Shown: positions 52,785-60,701 of the stretch, piece after piece
Layout of the letters: each line of letters starts with the position of its first letter
Numbering within the stretch: position 1 is the first letter of the stretch
Source of the DNA: CAWEEP01 sp963808125
Lineage (GTDB): Bacteria > Chloroflexota > Dormibacteria > Aeolococcales > Aeolococcaceae
Reading direction: 5' to 3'
Length of the DNA: 64,000 nucleotides
Assembly (NCBI GenBank): GCA_963808125.1
Contig: CAWEEP010000071.1
Coordinates: 26,205 to 90,204, forward strand
The notes under the pieces: model-generated
What the model saw: only the letters and a program-made list of their open reading frames with translations
Told to the model about the DNA's origin: nothing
Databases searched by the model: none
Position numbers and translations under genes: made by a program

Positions 52785-53074
52785 TCAGGATTGGGTGAAT
52801 ACGATCTCCCCGTCGTGCCACTCGGGATCGCTCTCCAAGAGTGCCCGAAAGCGCCGGTAGTTCGCATCCGTCTCCGGCCTGTTGGCATTGGCCCTGTAGA
52901 CGTCCTTGCTCTCCCAACGGCCCGCGATCCAGTACTCCTGCGGATCGCTGTCCGACCGATAGACGCTCACCCCCACGACCCGGGCGGGAGGTCGTTCATC
53001 ATCTCTGTGAAGAGGCGCTCGAGCTCCTGCTGCTGGCCGTCTTTGACCCGCCAGCGCGAAACACTGCCGTACAT
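52785..53074 (-). CDS. Antibiotic-biosynthesis-monooxygenase-like (ABM) small protein, one frameshift
   Basis: The dimeric ferredoxin-like fold of ABM proteins is suggested by MYGSVSRWRVKDGQQQELERLF, then VYRSDSDPQEYWIAGRWESKDVY, then YRRFRALLESDPEWHDGEIVF. A single-base shift near 52975-52985 splits the chain in the middle. Joined length is ~96 residues, the family norm. Members oxidise quinones or degrade haem, or act only as scaffolds; the substrate is unknown. The gene lies 40 bp after a second small ferredoxin-fold protein on the same strand. Confidence 0.7.
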
Positions 53075-53114
53075 GATCAGTCTCCCTGGCCCAAGCGAGG
53101 GCCGGTGCCGATTC

Positions 53115-53387
53115 TTACGCTGACGCGCCGTGCTCCACGAGCACGACCACTGTGTCGGCTCGAACGCCGTCACCCGCCATGGCCTCGGCGGTCGCCGGGG
53201 CCGCCATCATGGACTGGAACGCAGCCATGTCGGGAACCTCGAACAGCACCGCCGCCCGGTGCTCGTTCTGGGAGTCGAGGAACGTCCGGTGCTTGATCCC
53301 CAGGGGGGCGAGGAGCTCTTCTCGCCGCGGGGAACCGAGCCAATGCTCCTTGTCGTCGATCTCGTGGTAGACGAGCACGGTTGTCAT
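53115..53387 (-). CDS. Small conserved protein with dimeric alpha-beta-barrel-like pattern
   Basis: This 90-residue protein reads MTTVLVYHEIDDKEHWL, then GIKHRTFLDSQNEHRAAVLFEVPDMAAFQSMM and a closing VRADTVVVLVEHG. The pattern of two beta-alpha-beta units with VLFEVPD resembles ABM/EthD-type dimeric barrels. No firm family name can be given. It is probably co-transcribed with the ABM-like gene just downstream. Confidence 0.65.
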   Translation of the reverse strand: MTTVLVYHEIDDKEHWLGSPRREELLAPLGIKHRTFLDSQNEHRAAVLFEVPDMAAFQSMMAAPATAEAMAGDGVRADTVVVLVEHGASA

Positions 53388-53605
53388 TCAGGATCCCCTC
53401 TGTTTGGTGGCCCGCGCGATAAGCGCGAGGGTGGCCGCCAATGATCATAGTCAGGCCGCCGCGCCGACCAACTCGACGACGGACCCGCTGATCGGGGCAG
53501 TCACGACGAGGCGACAGGAAGCGCGTTTGGTGCGTTATCAGCGCGAGCGCGGTTTCGTGGACCGCTGACCTCGCACCTCTCGCATGACCACCGCGTCAAT
53601 CGCGA

Positions 53606-54589
53606 TCATCGGATGTACATGAACGACCGGCGGAGCACATCAAGGTTCTCGGCCGCCGTCTGCGTGCCACGGATGGTGCAGCTCTGCGGATCCGAGGCGA
53701 CGCGCACGGGACACCCGATCTGCATGCTCAGGTAGCGGTCCAGCCCCTCCAGCCTGGCGCCACCGCCGCAGAGGGTGAGGCCGCCTCCCTGGATGTCGGC
53801 GTCCAGCTCGCGCGGAACCTCTCGGATCACCTCCTGGGTCGCCCCGGCGATTCGCCGGATGTGCTCGTCCACAAGGTCCGCGATCTCGGTTGAGGCGACG
53901 CTGACGGGCGCCAGACGGTCAGGAGCGGGCACCAGCATCCGGCGCTCCTCGTGCGGCCCGGCGCAGGCGAGCGACGCGACGACGTCGTCGGCGACCGAGG
54001 CGATGACGGGCACCCCGTGGTTCTCCTCCAGGCGACGTGCGACCGCGGCCCGGAGGGCCTCCCCAGCGCCGCGGAGTGTCCGCCCGCCGACCGTCCCCTC
54101 CGATGCCAGACAGGCCACGTCCACCGTGCCGGCGCCGATGTCGGCCACCAGGTGCCCCCGCCCGCTGGTGAGCGAATGGCCCGCCCCGATCGCCGCCGCG
54201 AACGGGCTATCGATCAGATAGGCGGTGCGGGTTCCCAGTTCGGCGAAGATGTCAAGGATGGCCAGGCGGCCGTCGTCGCTCATGGCCGGTGAGACGGCGA
54301 CCACCACGTCGGGGCGGAAGATGCGCTGCCTGCCGGCGGCCCTGTTGACGGCATGTTGGAGAAGCGCCGCCAGGGCGTCGCGGTCGGCGATCCCCCCGTC
54401 ACGCATGGGCCGGATCAGCGTCAGGTCCGGCTCGCCGTCCAGGGCGGCGGCGGCGAGCCCGGCGGCCACGCAGCCGCCGGCACGGTGGAAGGCGACCACC
54501 GAGGGTTCGGCGAACGCCGGGCCCTCACCGCGCACCGCCACGCGAAGGCTGGCGGTGCCGAGATCGAGCGAGAGCTTCTTGCCCAGCAC
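53606..54589 (-). CDS. MreB/Mbl-like actin-fold protein
   Basis: The 327-residue protein has the actin-fold nucleotide motifs: phosphate 1 LDLGTASLRVAV, phosphate 2 VADIGAGTVDVACL and adenosine motif TLCGGGARLEGLDRYL. Between them lie VVVAVSPAMSDDGRLAI and DSPFAAAIGAG, which match MreB. MreB polymers guide cell-wall synthesis in rods. No mreC, mreD or rodA neighbour is present, and the gene follows pilus-type genes on the same strand by 92 bp. A role as a secondary MreB-like filament or assembly ATPase is possible. Phosphate 2 has Ala in place of the usual second Gly. Confidence 0.85.
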   Translation of the reverse strand: MLGKKLSLDLGTASLRVAVRGEGPAFAEPSVVAFHRAGGCVAAGLAAAALDGEPDLTLIRPMRDGGIADRDALAALLQHAVNRAAGRQRIFRPDVVVAVSPAMSDDGRLAILDIFAELGTRTAYLIDSPFAAAIGAGHSLTSGRGHLVADIGAGTVDVACLASEGTVGGRTLRGAGEALRAAVARRLEENHGVPVIASVADDVVASLACAGPHEERRMLVPAPDRLAPVSVASTEIADLVDEHIRRIAGATQEVIREVPRELDADIQGGGLTLCGGGARLEGLDRYLSMQIGCPVRVASDPQSCTIRGTQTAAENLDVLRRSFMYIR

Positions 54590-54681
54590 GGCTCAGCCAG
54601 CCGGCCCAGGGCACGAGCGGTGGGGCGGTGCCGCTGGGTGATCGCCGCTCGCGAGATCAAGCATCGGACTCGTCCCTCACT

Positions 54682-55155
54682 CTACGCCACCGGCCGCAGA
54701 CCCCCCAGCACCGGGGCGGCACTGTAGGTCGCGGCGACGGTGAAGCTGGCGCCGAAGAGGGGGATGGGCACCGAGACCGGGGCCGACACGGTGGCCACCA
54801 CCACGTTGGCGGCAGTCAGATGGCAGGCTGTCGATCCGGGCACCCCCGTTTCGCTGTCGCCGGTCGCGGTGCACACCGCCTGGTACGAGGAGGAGACCTG
54901 CGGGAACCCAGCCTTGGCCGCGGCGTAGTCGACCTGGCCGGCCCCGGCCATCGCCGCCTGCTCGGCCGCGTCGGCGAAGCGAACGTGGGCGGCGTACAGC
55001 TCGGTGAGGTCGACGGCGACGGCAAACATGGCGAAGAGGAAGAGGGCCATGGAGATGGCGAACATGATCAGGGTCTGCCCTCGCTGGGACTCGCGGCGCC
55101 GGCTCCGCCTCAGCACGAGGGCTGCCCGTTGTCGACGGCGGAGGGGTTGGCGCAT
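54682..55155 (-). CDS. TadG-like pilus/secretion-associated protein
   Basis: This 157-residue protein starts with a basic segment, RGQTLIMFAISM and a transmembrane helix (LFLFAMFAVAVDLTELYAAHVRFADAAEQAAMAGA-like), the classic TadE/TadG N terminus in which the helix is followed by an Ala-rich amphipathic stretch. A small periplasmic-side beta-rich domain follows with paired cysteines (QAVCTA, TACHLTA). TadG proteins are minor components of tight-adherence (Flp) pili. The ATG lies inside the end of the upstream TadE-like gene, overlapping it by 46 bp. Confidence 0.75.
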   Translation of the reverse strand: MRQPLRRRQRAALVLRRSRRRESQRGQTLIMFAISMALFLFAMFAVAVDLTELYAAHVRFADAAEQAAMAGAGQVDYAAAKAGFPQVSSSYQAVCTATGDSETGVPGSTACHLTAANVVVATVSAPVSVPIPLFGASFTVAATYSAAPVLGGLRPVA

Positions 55156-55604
55156 CGCCGGTACGCGGGCGGCTGAGCCTGCGCCGTCGCGCTGAGGTGG
55201 ACGTTCCAGAACCAGACGACGCCGACGACGGAGTTGGAGAAGTCGACGTCCGCGCCGGCGGTGCAGACAACGGGGTGGTCGCTCACCTCGCCGTCCAGAT
55301 AGGGACCGGAGCAGGTGAGCGGCTGGGTCACGGTCAGGTATCCGCTCTCCGTGCCATAGGGATTCAGGGTGTGGGAGAAGGCGTACCGGGCGTCGGAGAG
55401 GCTGTCATCCGGATCCCCGAGCGCGGGCTGGACGGCCGCCTGGGAGGCCAGGTTGACGGCACTCTGGAACTCGCATTCGGCGCGGAGCTGCAGCATCATG
55501 CCGATAAATCCAAGGGTGAGGGCGAACATGATCGGCATCACCAGCGCCGTCTCCAGTGCCGCCTGTGCCCCCTCGCCGCGACGCCGTCGCCAGCACGGCG
55601 TCAT
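55110..55604 (-). CDS. TadE-like minor pilin
   Basis: The 164-residue protein has the TadE signature at its N terminus: GEGAQAALETALVMPIMFALTLGFIGMMLQLR, with the Glu typical of pseudopilin-like helices, then an Ala-rich region and a beta-rich domain containing two or three Cys (TCSGPY, VVCTAG). The ATG overlaps the upstream TadE-like stop (ATGA). Confidence 0.8.
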   Translation of the reverse strand: MTPCWRRRRGEGAQAALETALVMPIMFALTLGFIGMMLQLRAECEFQSAVNLASQAAVQPALGDPDDSLSDARYAFSHTLNPYGTESGYLTVTQPLTCSGPYLDGEVSDHPVVCTAGADVDFSNSVVGVVWFWNVHLSATAQAQPPAYRRCANPSAVDNGQPSC

Positions 55605-56137
55605 GGCGCGTACGTGCCCGACGCCACGGCGGCCTCCTCGCTGACGGGGAGACCGCCGCCGCGCCAGTCGAACGGCCCGAAGGCCGGTGGGACCATCGAA
55701 CTCGCGTAGCCGGAGACGGAGACGATGACATGCCCAGCCCCGTCGTCGGTGGCGCACACGATGACGTGACCGACGCCCTCGTGATCGGCCACCTCGTCGG
55801 CGGTTGGACAGCGGGTGGCGGGGATGTCCGACCGCCAGCCGGTCGCGTACCAGTCCTCCACGGTCGTCCCCGGCATGGCGGGTCGCAGCGCCGGCGCCAC
55901 GTCGCCGTACACCGCCTGCACCGCGGTCGTCGTGCTCAGCGGTGATCCGTACGCCGCGAGGGCGACGCCGACACCCTGCTCCACCGCGGAGACCGCCGCG
56001 TCGGTCTCGACGACCCAGAACCACGAGTCGAGGACCGCCATCAGCATCAGCAGGAAGAGCCCGAAGACGAGGGCGAACTCGAGGGTCGCCTGCGCCCCCC
56101 GTCCGCGCCCCGCCCGGCCGCCCCGCTGCGCGGTCAT
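55601..56137 (-). CDS. TadE-like minor pilin
   Basis: This 178-residue protein is another TadE-type component: RGAQATLEFALVFGLFLLMLMAVLDSWFWVVETDAAV, then an Ala-rich segment and a C-terminal domain with Cys pair (TRCPTAD, VIVCATD). It follows the secreted PKD-like protein with an ATGA overlap and precedes the second TadE with the same overlap. That points to a co-translated envelope complex. Confidence 0.8.
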   Translation of the reverse strand: MTAQRGGRAGRGRGAQATLEFALVFGLFLLMLMAVLDSWFWVVETDAAVSAVEQGVGVALAAYGSPLSTTTAVQAVYGDVAPALRPAMPGTTVEDWYATGWRSDIPATRCPTADEVADHEGVGHVIVCATDDGAGHVIVSVSGYASSMVPPAFGPFDWRGGGLPVSEEAAVASGTYAP

Positions 56138-57429
56138 GTGACCGGGATTGACCTGACCTGGTAGATGGGCTTGGGCGGCAGCGACCCGTCGTCGATGGCG
56201 TCCGGGTAGACGATCTGACAATTGGCCTGCGCCTCAGCCTGGCTCGGGTACGTGTCCCCGAAACCGCCACCCAGATTCACGCACACGTAGTTGGTGGACC
56301 CGTCCCCACCGTACCAGTAGACGAAGGCGGTGACCACGACGTCCTGGGAGGCGGTGATCGTCGGCCCGGCGGCGGGCACGCTGCCGACGCCGCTGATCTG
56401 CTTGTAGACGTGGGAGACGCAGCTTCCCGATGTGCCGGCGTCAACGTCCTGTTCGACGCCGTCACCGAAGTTCCAGTGGACATCGGCCGAGGGTGCCGCC
56501 TGGAGGTAGTAGGAGTAGACGATGGACACGCCGTTGCTGTCCGGGGCTCCCATGACCGAGACGATGTCCGTCGGCAGGTCACCTGGTCCGGCGGGCGCGG
56601 GGCCGATCCAGAAGCAATTCGGTGCGAAGGTCACGTAGTCGGCGCTGGCGTCCGACTCGATCTGTCCCGGGGTGGCACCGGCCATGGCCAGCACCTCCTG
56701 CTCGGTCGGGCTGCCCCACACCGGCGGCGGAGGCGGGATGTTGCTGCCGCCCCCGTGGGTGTCATCGACCACCCACGTGATGCCCACCGCGAGTTCCGGG
56801 CCACGGCACAGCGGAGTGGCCGGCGCCCCTGTCCACGTTCCCGGGCTCAGCGTCGAAACTGCCGCATAGGCCGTCTCCCCACCGCTCGGGACGTAGTAGA
56901 CGAGACCCTCACCAAGCCCACCGCCCAGGTGATCGCCCGCGGGCGGCGGCCCCCAGGCGGCGGGGCTGCTCGCCGGTCCGGGCGCGACATCCGTGCCATC
57001 CACCAGGGTGGCGCTGCTGAAGGTCGCGCCGACGGAGCCTGCCCAGAACTGCATCGGCACGGCCCACGCCGCACCCTCCTCGGGCAGCGTCACACGGATC
57101 TGGCCGAGCCAGTGGACGGGCTCCCAGGCAATGTCCACGCTGCAGGCCGTGCCGTCGGCAATCGTGCCCGCACCACCCGAGTTGAATCCCCTCGTGTACT
57201 TGCCGTTGCCCGAGTCGACGGCGGTGCCCGGGCAATACACGGTGAGCGACCCGTCGGCGTCTATCCCCCCACCCTGCGGCGCCCCGTACTGCAGGACGTT
57301 CAGCCCGGCGGTGGTGGTGCACGTTGATGACCCGCCACCACCTTTGCCTGCAGCGTTCACCGGAAGCCCCATAGACGGCGCAAGTGCAGCCAGCGCGACA
57401 GCCAACGCTAGCGCGACCCGTCGGAGCAC
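56134..57429 (-). CDS. Secreted PKD-like protein of unknown function
   Basis: The GTG start one base after the upstream stop gives a signal peptide (LRRVALALAVALAALAPSM, cleavage near VNAAG). The mature ~400 residues include a Gly/Ser-rich, Cys-poor middle and a PKD-like fold segment (APSADVHWNFGDGVEQDVDAGTSG, then VSHVYKQISG), as used in surface proteins to bind sugars or proteins. The C terminus is NLGGGFGDTYPSQAEAQANC. No enzyme motif is seen. It is coupled to the lipoprotein upstream and the TadE-like pilin downstream (ATGA). Confidence 0.7.
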   Translation of the reverse strand: MLRRVALALAVALAALAPSMGLPVNAAGKGGGGSSTCTTTAGLNVLQYGAPQGGGIDADGSLTVYCPGTAVDSGNGKYTRGFNSGGAGTIADGTACSVDIAWEPVHWLGQIRVTLPEEGAAWAVPMQFWAGSVGATFSSATLVDGTDVAPGPASSPAAWGPPPAGDHLGGGLGEGLVYYVPSGGETAYAAVSTLSPGTWTGAPATPLCRGPELAVGITWVVDDTHGGGSNIPPPPPVWGSPTEQEVLAMAGATPGQIESDASADYVTFAPNCFWIGPAPAGPGDLPTDIVSVMGAPDSNGVSIVYSYYLQAAPSADVHWNFGDGVEQDVDAGTSGSCVSHVYKQISGVGSVPAAGPTITASQDVVVTAFVYWYGGDGSTNYVCVNLGGGFGDTYPSQAEAQANCQIVYPDAIDDGSLPPKPIYQVRSIPVT

Positions 57430-57430
57430 G

Positions 57431-58330
57431 TCAGATACCCGCTGCCTGGAAGATGGCATCGACCGTTGGGTCGTTGCCCTGGTCGACCGCAGCCTCGTAC
57501 TCCAGGTACTGCCCCAGCGCGTCGTTGGTTGTCGTTGCGGTGACCTCGAACTCGCGGAGTTCCTGGCCAACGCCCAAGTCCTGGTGAGTTACCGTTCCGT
57601 CGGCTGCCGTCCAGGTGCTCGTACACGGCCCAGTCCACGCAAGTGCAAACGCCACACTCGCGGAAGTGTCATTGCCGCCGGTGATCTCAGACATCTCAGC
57701 AGCCGTTACCGCCACTGCGTCGACTTTCGCCGGGTACTCACAGGCGGTGCTATCCACCACGCTCCCGCCATCGATGACGAAGGCGGTGAGGTTGCTCCCG
57801 TGGGGCAGCAGAAACTCAAGGAACTCTCCCTGACCATGCTGCTGAGCCCACTCCCAGAGCGCCCAACCCTGACTGTCCTCCTGGACCCAAGTGGCAAGGT
57901 CGGCGTCGCTCAGCGCGCCATTGCTCAGGTTCTTGGTCTGGACGGTTGGGGCGTGAGGGGTGATCTCCGAGCAGGCGGGGACCATGGTGGCGCCCATCTC
58001 CAGCCACGCCTGCTGCACCGGGGTGAGGACGAGACCCGGCACCTGAATGCCCTGCAGCAGGTCGGATGCGTGGGGGATCGGCGTGTCCTGGGCCGCGCAG
58101 TAGCTGCTGGCCACCGTGGGCCCGGTGGCGGTCGGCTGCACCGTCGCTGAGGGCGACCCGCCGGGTCGCGCGGTGCTCGGATGCGCAGTCCCGAATGTTT
58201 CTCCGCCGCCCCCGCAGGCGCACAGCAATCCGACCGCGGCGGTCAGCGCGGCGAGCCACGGGCGATGCCGTCCGTGTCGGGGCGAGAGGTGCCGGTCACG
58301 CGCGAGCGCGGCCGGCTGTGAGCCGGTCAT
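57431..58330 (-). CDS. Lipoprotein of unknown function at the head of the Tad-like operon
   Basis: This 299-residue protein has a basic N terminus and a hydrophobic signal (LAALTAAVGLLCACGGGG) ending in a lipobox (LCAC), followed by a Thr/Pro/Ser-rich linker and a ~200-residue globular part with helical repeats (LATWVQEDSQGWALWEWAQQ, LREFEVTATTTND). No domain is recognised. It opens the transcript that continues with the PKD-like protein and pilins, so it may anchor or gate that assembly. An alternative upstream ATG exists at 58411, but the signal fits the one at 58330. Confidence 0.7.
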   Translation of the reverse strand: MTGSQPAALARDRHLSPRHGRHRPWLAALTAAVGLLCACGGGGETFGTAHPSTARPGGSPSATVQPTATGPTVASSYCAAQDTPIPHASDLLQGIQVPGLVLTPVQQAWLEMGATMVPACSEITPHAPTVQTKNLSNGALSDADLATWVQEDSQGWALWEWAQQHGQGEFLEFLLPHGSNLTAFVIDGGSVVDSTACEYPAKVDAVAVTAAEMSEITGGNDTSASVAFALAWTGPCTSTWTAADGTVTHQDLGVGQELREFEVTATTTNDALGQYLEYEAAVDQGNDPTVDAIFQAAGI

Positions 58331-58591
58331 GTCTCCCCATTGCACAGGCGAATAGCCGAGTTCGGCTGGTTGGAGGCCGTAGCATACAAATGACGACAGC
58401 GCTTCATCCACTGGTTTCCGGCTGGTTCGGCCACGGGGAACTCAGGCTAGTCGCAGTCGGCGGACATGGCGCGGACAATGCGGAGGTCGCCCTTCCGGCC
58501 GGTGCGGGCAGACCGCGTGCCGGAAGATTGAACACGCACCTGGACGGCCGCCACAATCACCGGGGCGGACAGGTCATCACCGGGGGTTGTC

Positions 58592-60673
58592 GTGGCGGTG
58601 TTGGAATGGCTGGCGCGGATCCCCACCCACCGCTTGTCAAAGTGGGTCGTCATCCTCGTCTGGCTGGTGGCGGTGGGCGCCCTGGCGCCGATCTCCGGCC
58701 GGCTGGCCGGCGTGGAGCAGAACAGCCAGTCCAGCTTCGTGCCCGCCGGCGCGCCGTCCACCCAGGTCGCCGCATACGAGAAACGTTTCCCTGACCTGAA
58801 CTCTCTGCCGGCGCTGGTCGTGCTGTACCGGCGGGCGGGGATCACCGCGGCCGACGAGGCGGCGGCCGACGCCGACCAGCGGCGGATCGCCGACCTCCAC
58901 CTTCCTGGGGTGACCGAGGTGGGGACGTCCACCCTCTCGCCGAACGGCGCGGGGCTGATCTTCCCGGTGGGTCTGTCGTCGAGAACGGGGGCCCTCACCG
59001 TCGGCTCGGACGTGACCCGCATCGCGAGCGAGCTGGGGGCGGCTCAGGGTGGCCTGCAGCAAGGGGTCGGGGGACCGGCGTCCGCCCTGGCCGACACGGC
59101 GAACGCCTTCAGCGGAATCAACGGGACGCTGCTGCTGGCGACGGTGTCGATCGTCACCCTGCTGCTGCTGCTGACGTATCGCAGCGTCCTCATGTGGATC
59201 TTCCCTCTGCTCGGTGTGGGGCTGGCGAGCGTCCTCGGCCAGACGGCCGTCTATGTCCTGGCGAGATCGGGCTTCGTCGTCAACGGCATGACCGTCGGCA
59301 TCCTCACCGTGCTCATGTTCGGCGCCGGCACCGACTACTCGCTGCTGCTGGTGGCGCGGTACCGGGAGGAGCTGCGGCACACAGAGAGCGCCGCCATGGC
59401 GATGCGGACGGCGCTGCGGCGGGTGACGCCGACCCTGCTCACCTCGGCGGGGACCGTGATCCTGGGATTGCTGACCCTTCTGCTGGCCCAGGAGAACGAC
59501 ATCCGCGCCCTCGGCCCCGTCGGGGCCATCGGCATCGCGAGCGTCCTGGTCGCCACCCTCACCATCGTCCCGGCGGCGCTGGTGATCGTGGGGCGCCGGG
59601 CCTTCTGGCCGCTGGTCCCCCGGCTGGGCAGTTCCCCACGCTCGGCCCGGATCAGCTGGCGGGCGGTCGCGGAGACGGTCGGGCGCCACCCCGAGCGCAC
59701 CTGGGTGGGGGTGGTGCTCGTGCTCTTCCTCATGACGTTCGGGCTGTCCGCGTATGAGGGCAGCCTTCCCGCCGCCGACGGGTTCACCGGGCATGCCGGA
59801 TCGGTCGCGGCCCAGGCGCTGATCGACAACTCCTTCCCCGCGGGCATCAGCGGCCCCGTCGTCATCGCCGTCCGCAACGTCAGCCTGGCGGCCCGGGCCG
59901 CCGCCGTGGCCCAAGCGGTGCCCGGGATCCTCTCCGTGGGCCAGCCCGAGACCCAGGGCGGCATCGCCATCGTCACCGCCACGCTCGGGTTCTCGCCGTC
60001 CGGCAGCCAGGCGGAGTCCGTGGTCGAGAACCTGCGTTCCGCCGAGCAGCGTTCGGTGGGGAGCGCCGTGCTGGTCGGCGGGGTGACCGCCACCCAGGTG
60101 GACCTCGATCAGGCCGCGTCGCGGGACCGCATGGTGGTCATCCCCGTCGTCCTCGTCATCGTCTTCCTGATGCTGGCGCTCCTGCTGCGTTCACTGGCCG
60201 CGCCGCTTCTCCTCGTGGTGACGGTGGTGATGTCCTTCCTCGCCTCCCTGGGGGTCGCGGTGCTCTGCTCCCGCTATCTCTTCCACTTCGCCGGCCTCAA
60301 CTCCTCGGTGATCCTGCTGGGCTTCGTCTTCCTGGTGGCGCTGGGCATCGACTACAACGTCTTCCTCGCCGCCCGCGCCCGCCAGGAGGCCTCGGCCGGC
60401 ACCGTCAGCGGCGTGCTGCGGGCACTCACCGCCACCGGAGGGGTCATCACCTCCGCCGGGCTGGTGCTGGCCGGCACCTTCACCGTGCTCGGCGTCCTCC
60501 CCCTGGTGGCGCTGACCGAACTGGGATTCCTGGTCGCCTTCGGCGTCCTGGTGGACACCTTCCTGGTCCGGTCGCTCATGGTCCCGGCCCTGGTGGTGCA
60601 GATCGGCAGCGGATTCTGGTGGCCGTCCCACCCGGATCCGGGGGACGGCCCAGGAGAGGGCGGCACCGTCTGA
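58592..60673 (+). CDS. MMPL/RND-family membrane transporter
   Basis: The 693-residue protein has the RND plan of 12 helices in two halves, each with an extracytoplasmic loop. The signature FGAGTDYSLLLVARYREEL is in the first half and LGIDYNVFLAARARQEA in the second. MMPL proteins export lipids, siderophores or drugs in high-GC Gram-positives; the substrate is not deducible. The GTG start has only a weak ribosome site (ATCACCGGGG upstream). It diverges from the lipoprotein operon across 260 bp and converges with murA. Confidence 0.88.
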   Translation: MAVLEWLARIPTHRLSKWVVILVWLVAVGALAPISGRLAGVEQNSQSSFVPAGAPSTQVAAYEKRFPDLNSLPALVVLYRRAGITAADEAAADADQRRIADLHLPGVTEVGTSTLSPNGAGLIFPVGLSSRTGALTVGSDVTRIASELGAAQGGLQQGVGGPASALADTANAFSGINGTLLLATVSIVTLLLLLTYRSVLMWIFPLLGVGLASVLGQTAVYVLARSGFVVNGMTVGILTVLMFGAGTDYSLLLVARYREELRHTESAAMAMRTALRRVTPTLLTSAGTVILGLLTLLLAQENDIRALGPVGAIGIASVLVATLTIVPAALVIVGRRAFWPLVPRLGSSPRSARISWRAVAETVGRHPERTWVGVVLVLFLMTFGLSAYEGSLPAADGFTGHAGSVAAQALIDNSFPAGISGPVVIAVRNVSLAARAAAVAQAVPGILSVGQPETQGGIAIVTATLGFSPSGSQAESVVENLRSAEQRSVGSAVLVGGVTATQVDLDQAASRDRMVVIPVVLVIVFLMLALLLRSLAAPLLLVVTVVMSFLASLGVAVLCSRYLFHFAGLNSSVILLGFVFLVALGIDYNVFLAARARQEASAGTVSGVLRALTATGGVITSAGLVLAGTFTVLGVLPLVALTELGFLVAFGVLVDTFLVRSLMVPALVVQIGSGFWWPSHPDPGDGPGEGGTV

Positions 60674-60701
60674 GGCAGGGACGGCCCGGACCGGACGGTC
60701 C

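Noticed and set aside
52336..52798. Hydrophobic plus-strand frame after typA
   Set aside because: It lacks a ribosome site, the hydrophobic part is followed by a long Arg-rich tail, and no family matches.
60688..60701. GGACCG/CGGTCC inverted repeat between the MMPL gene and murA as a terminator
   Set aside because: The loop is too short and no T tract follows; too weak to call.
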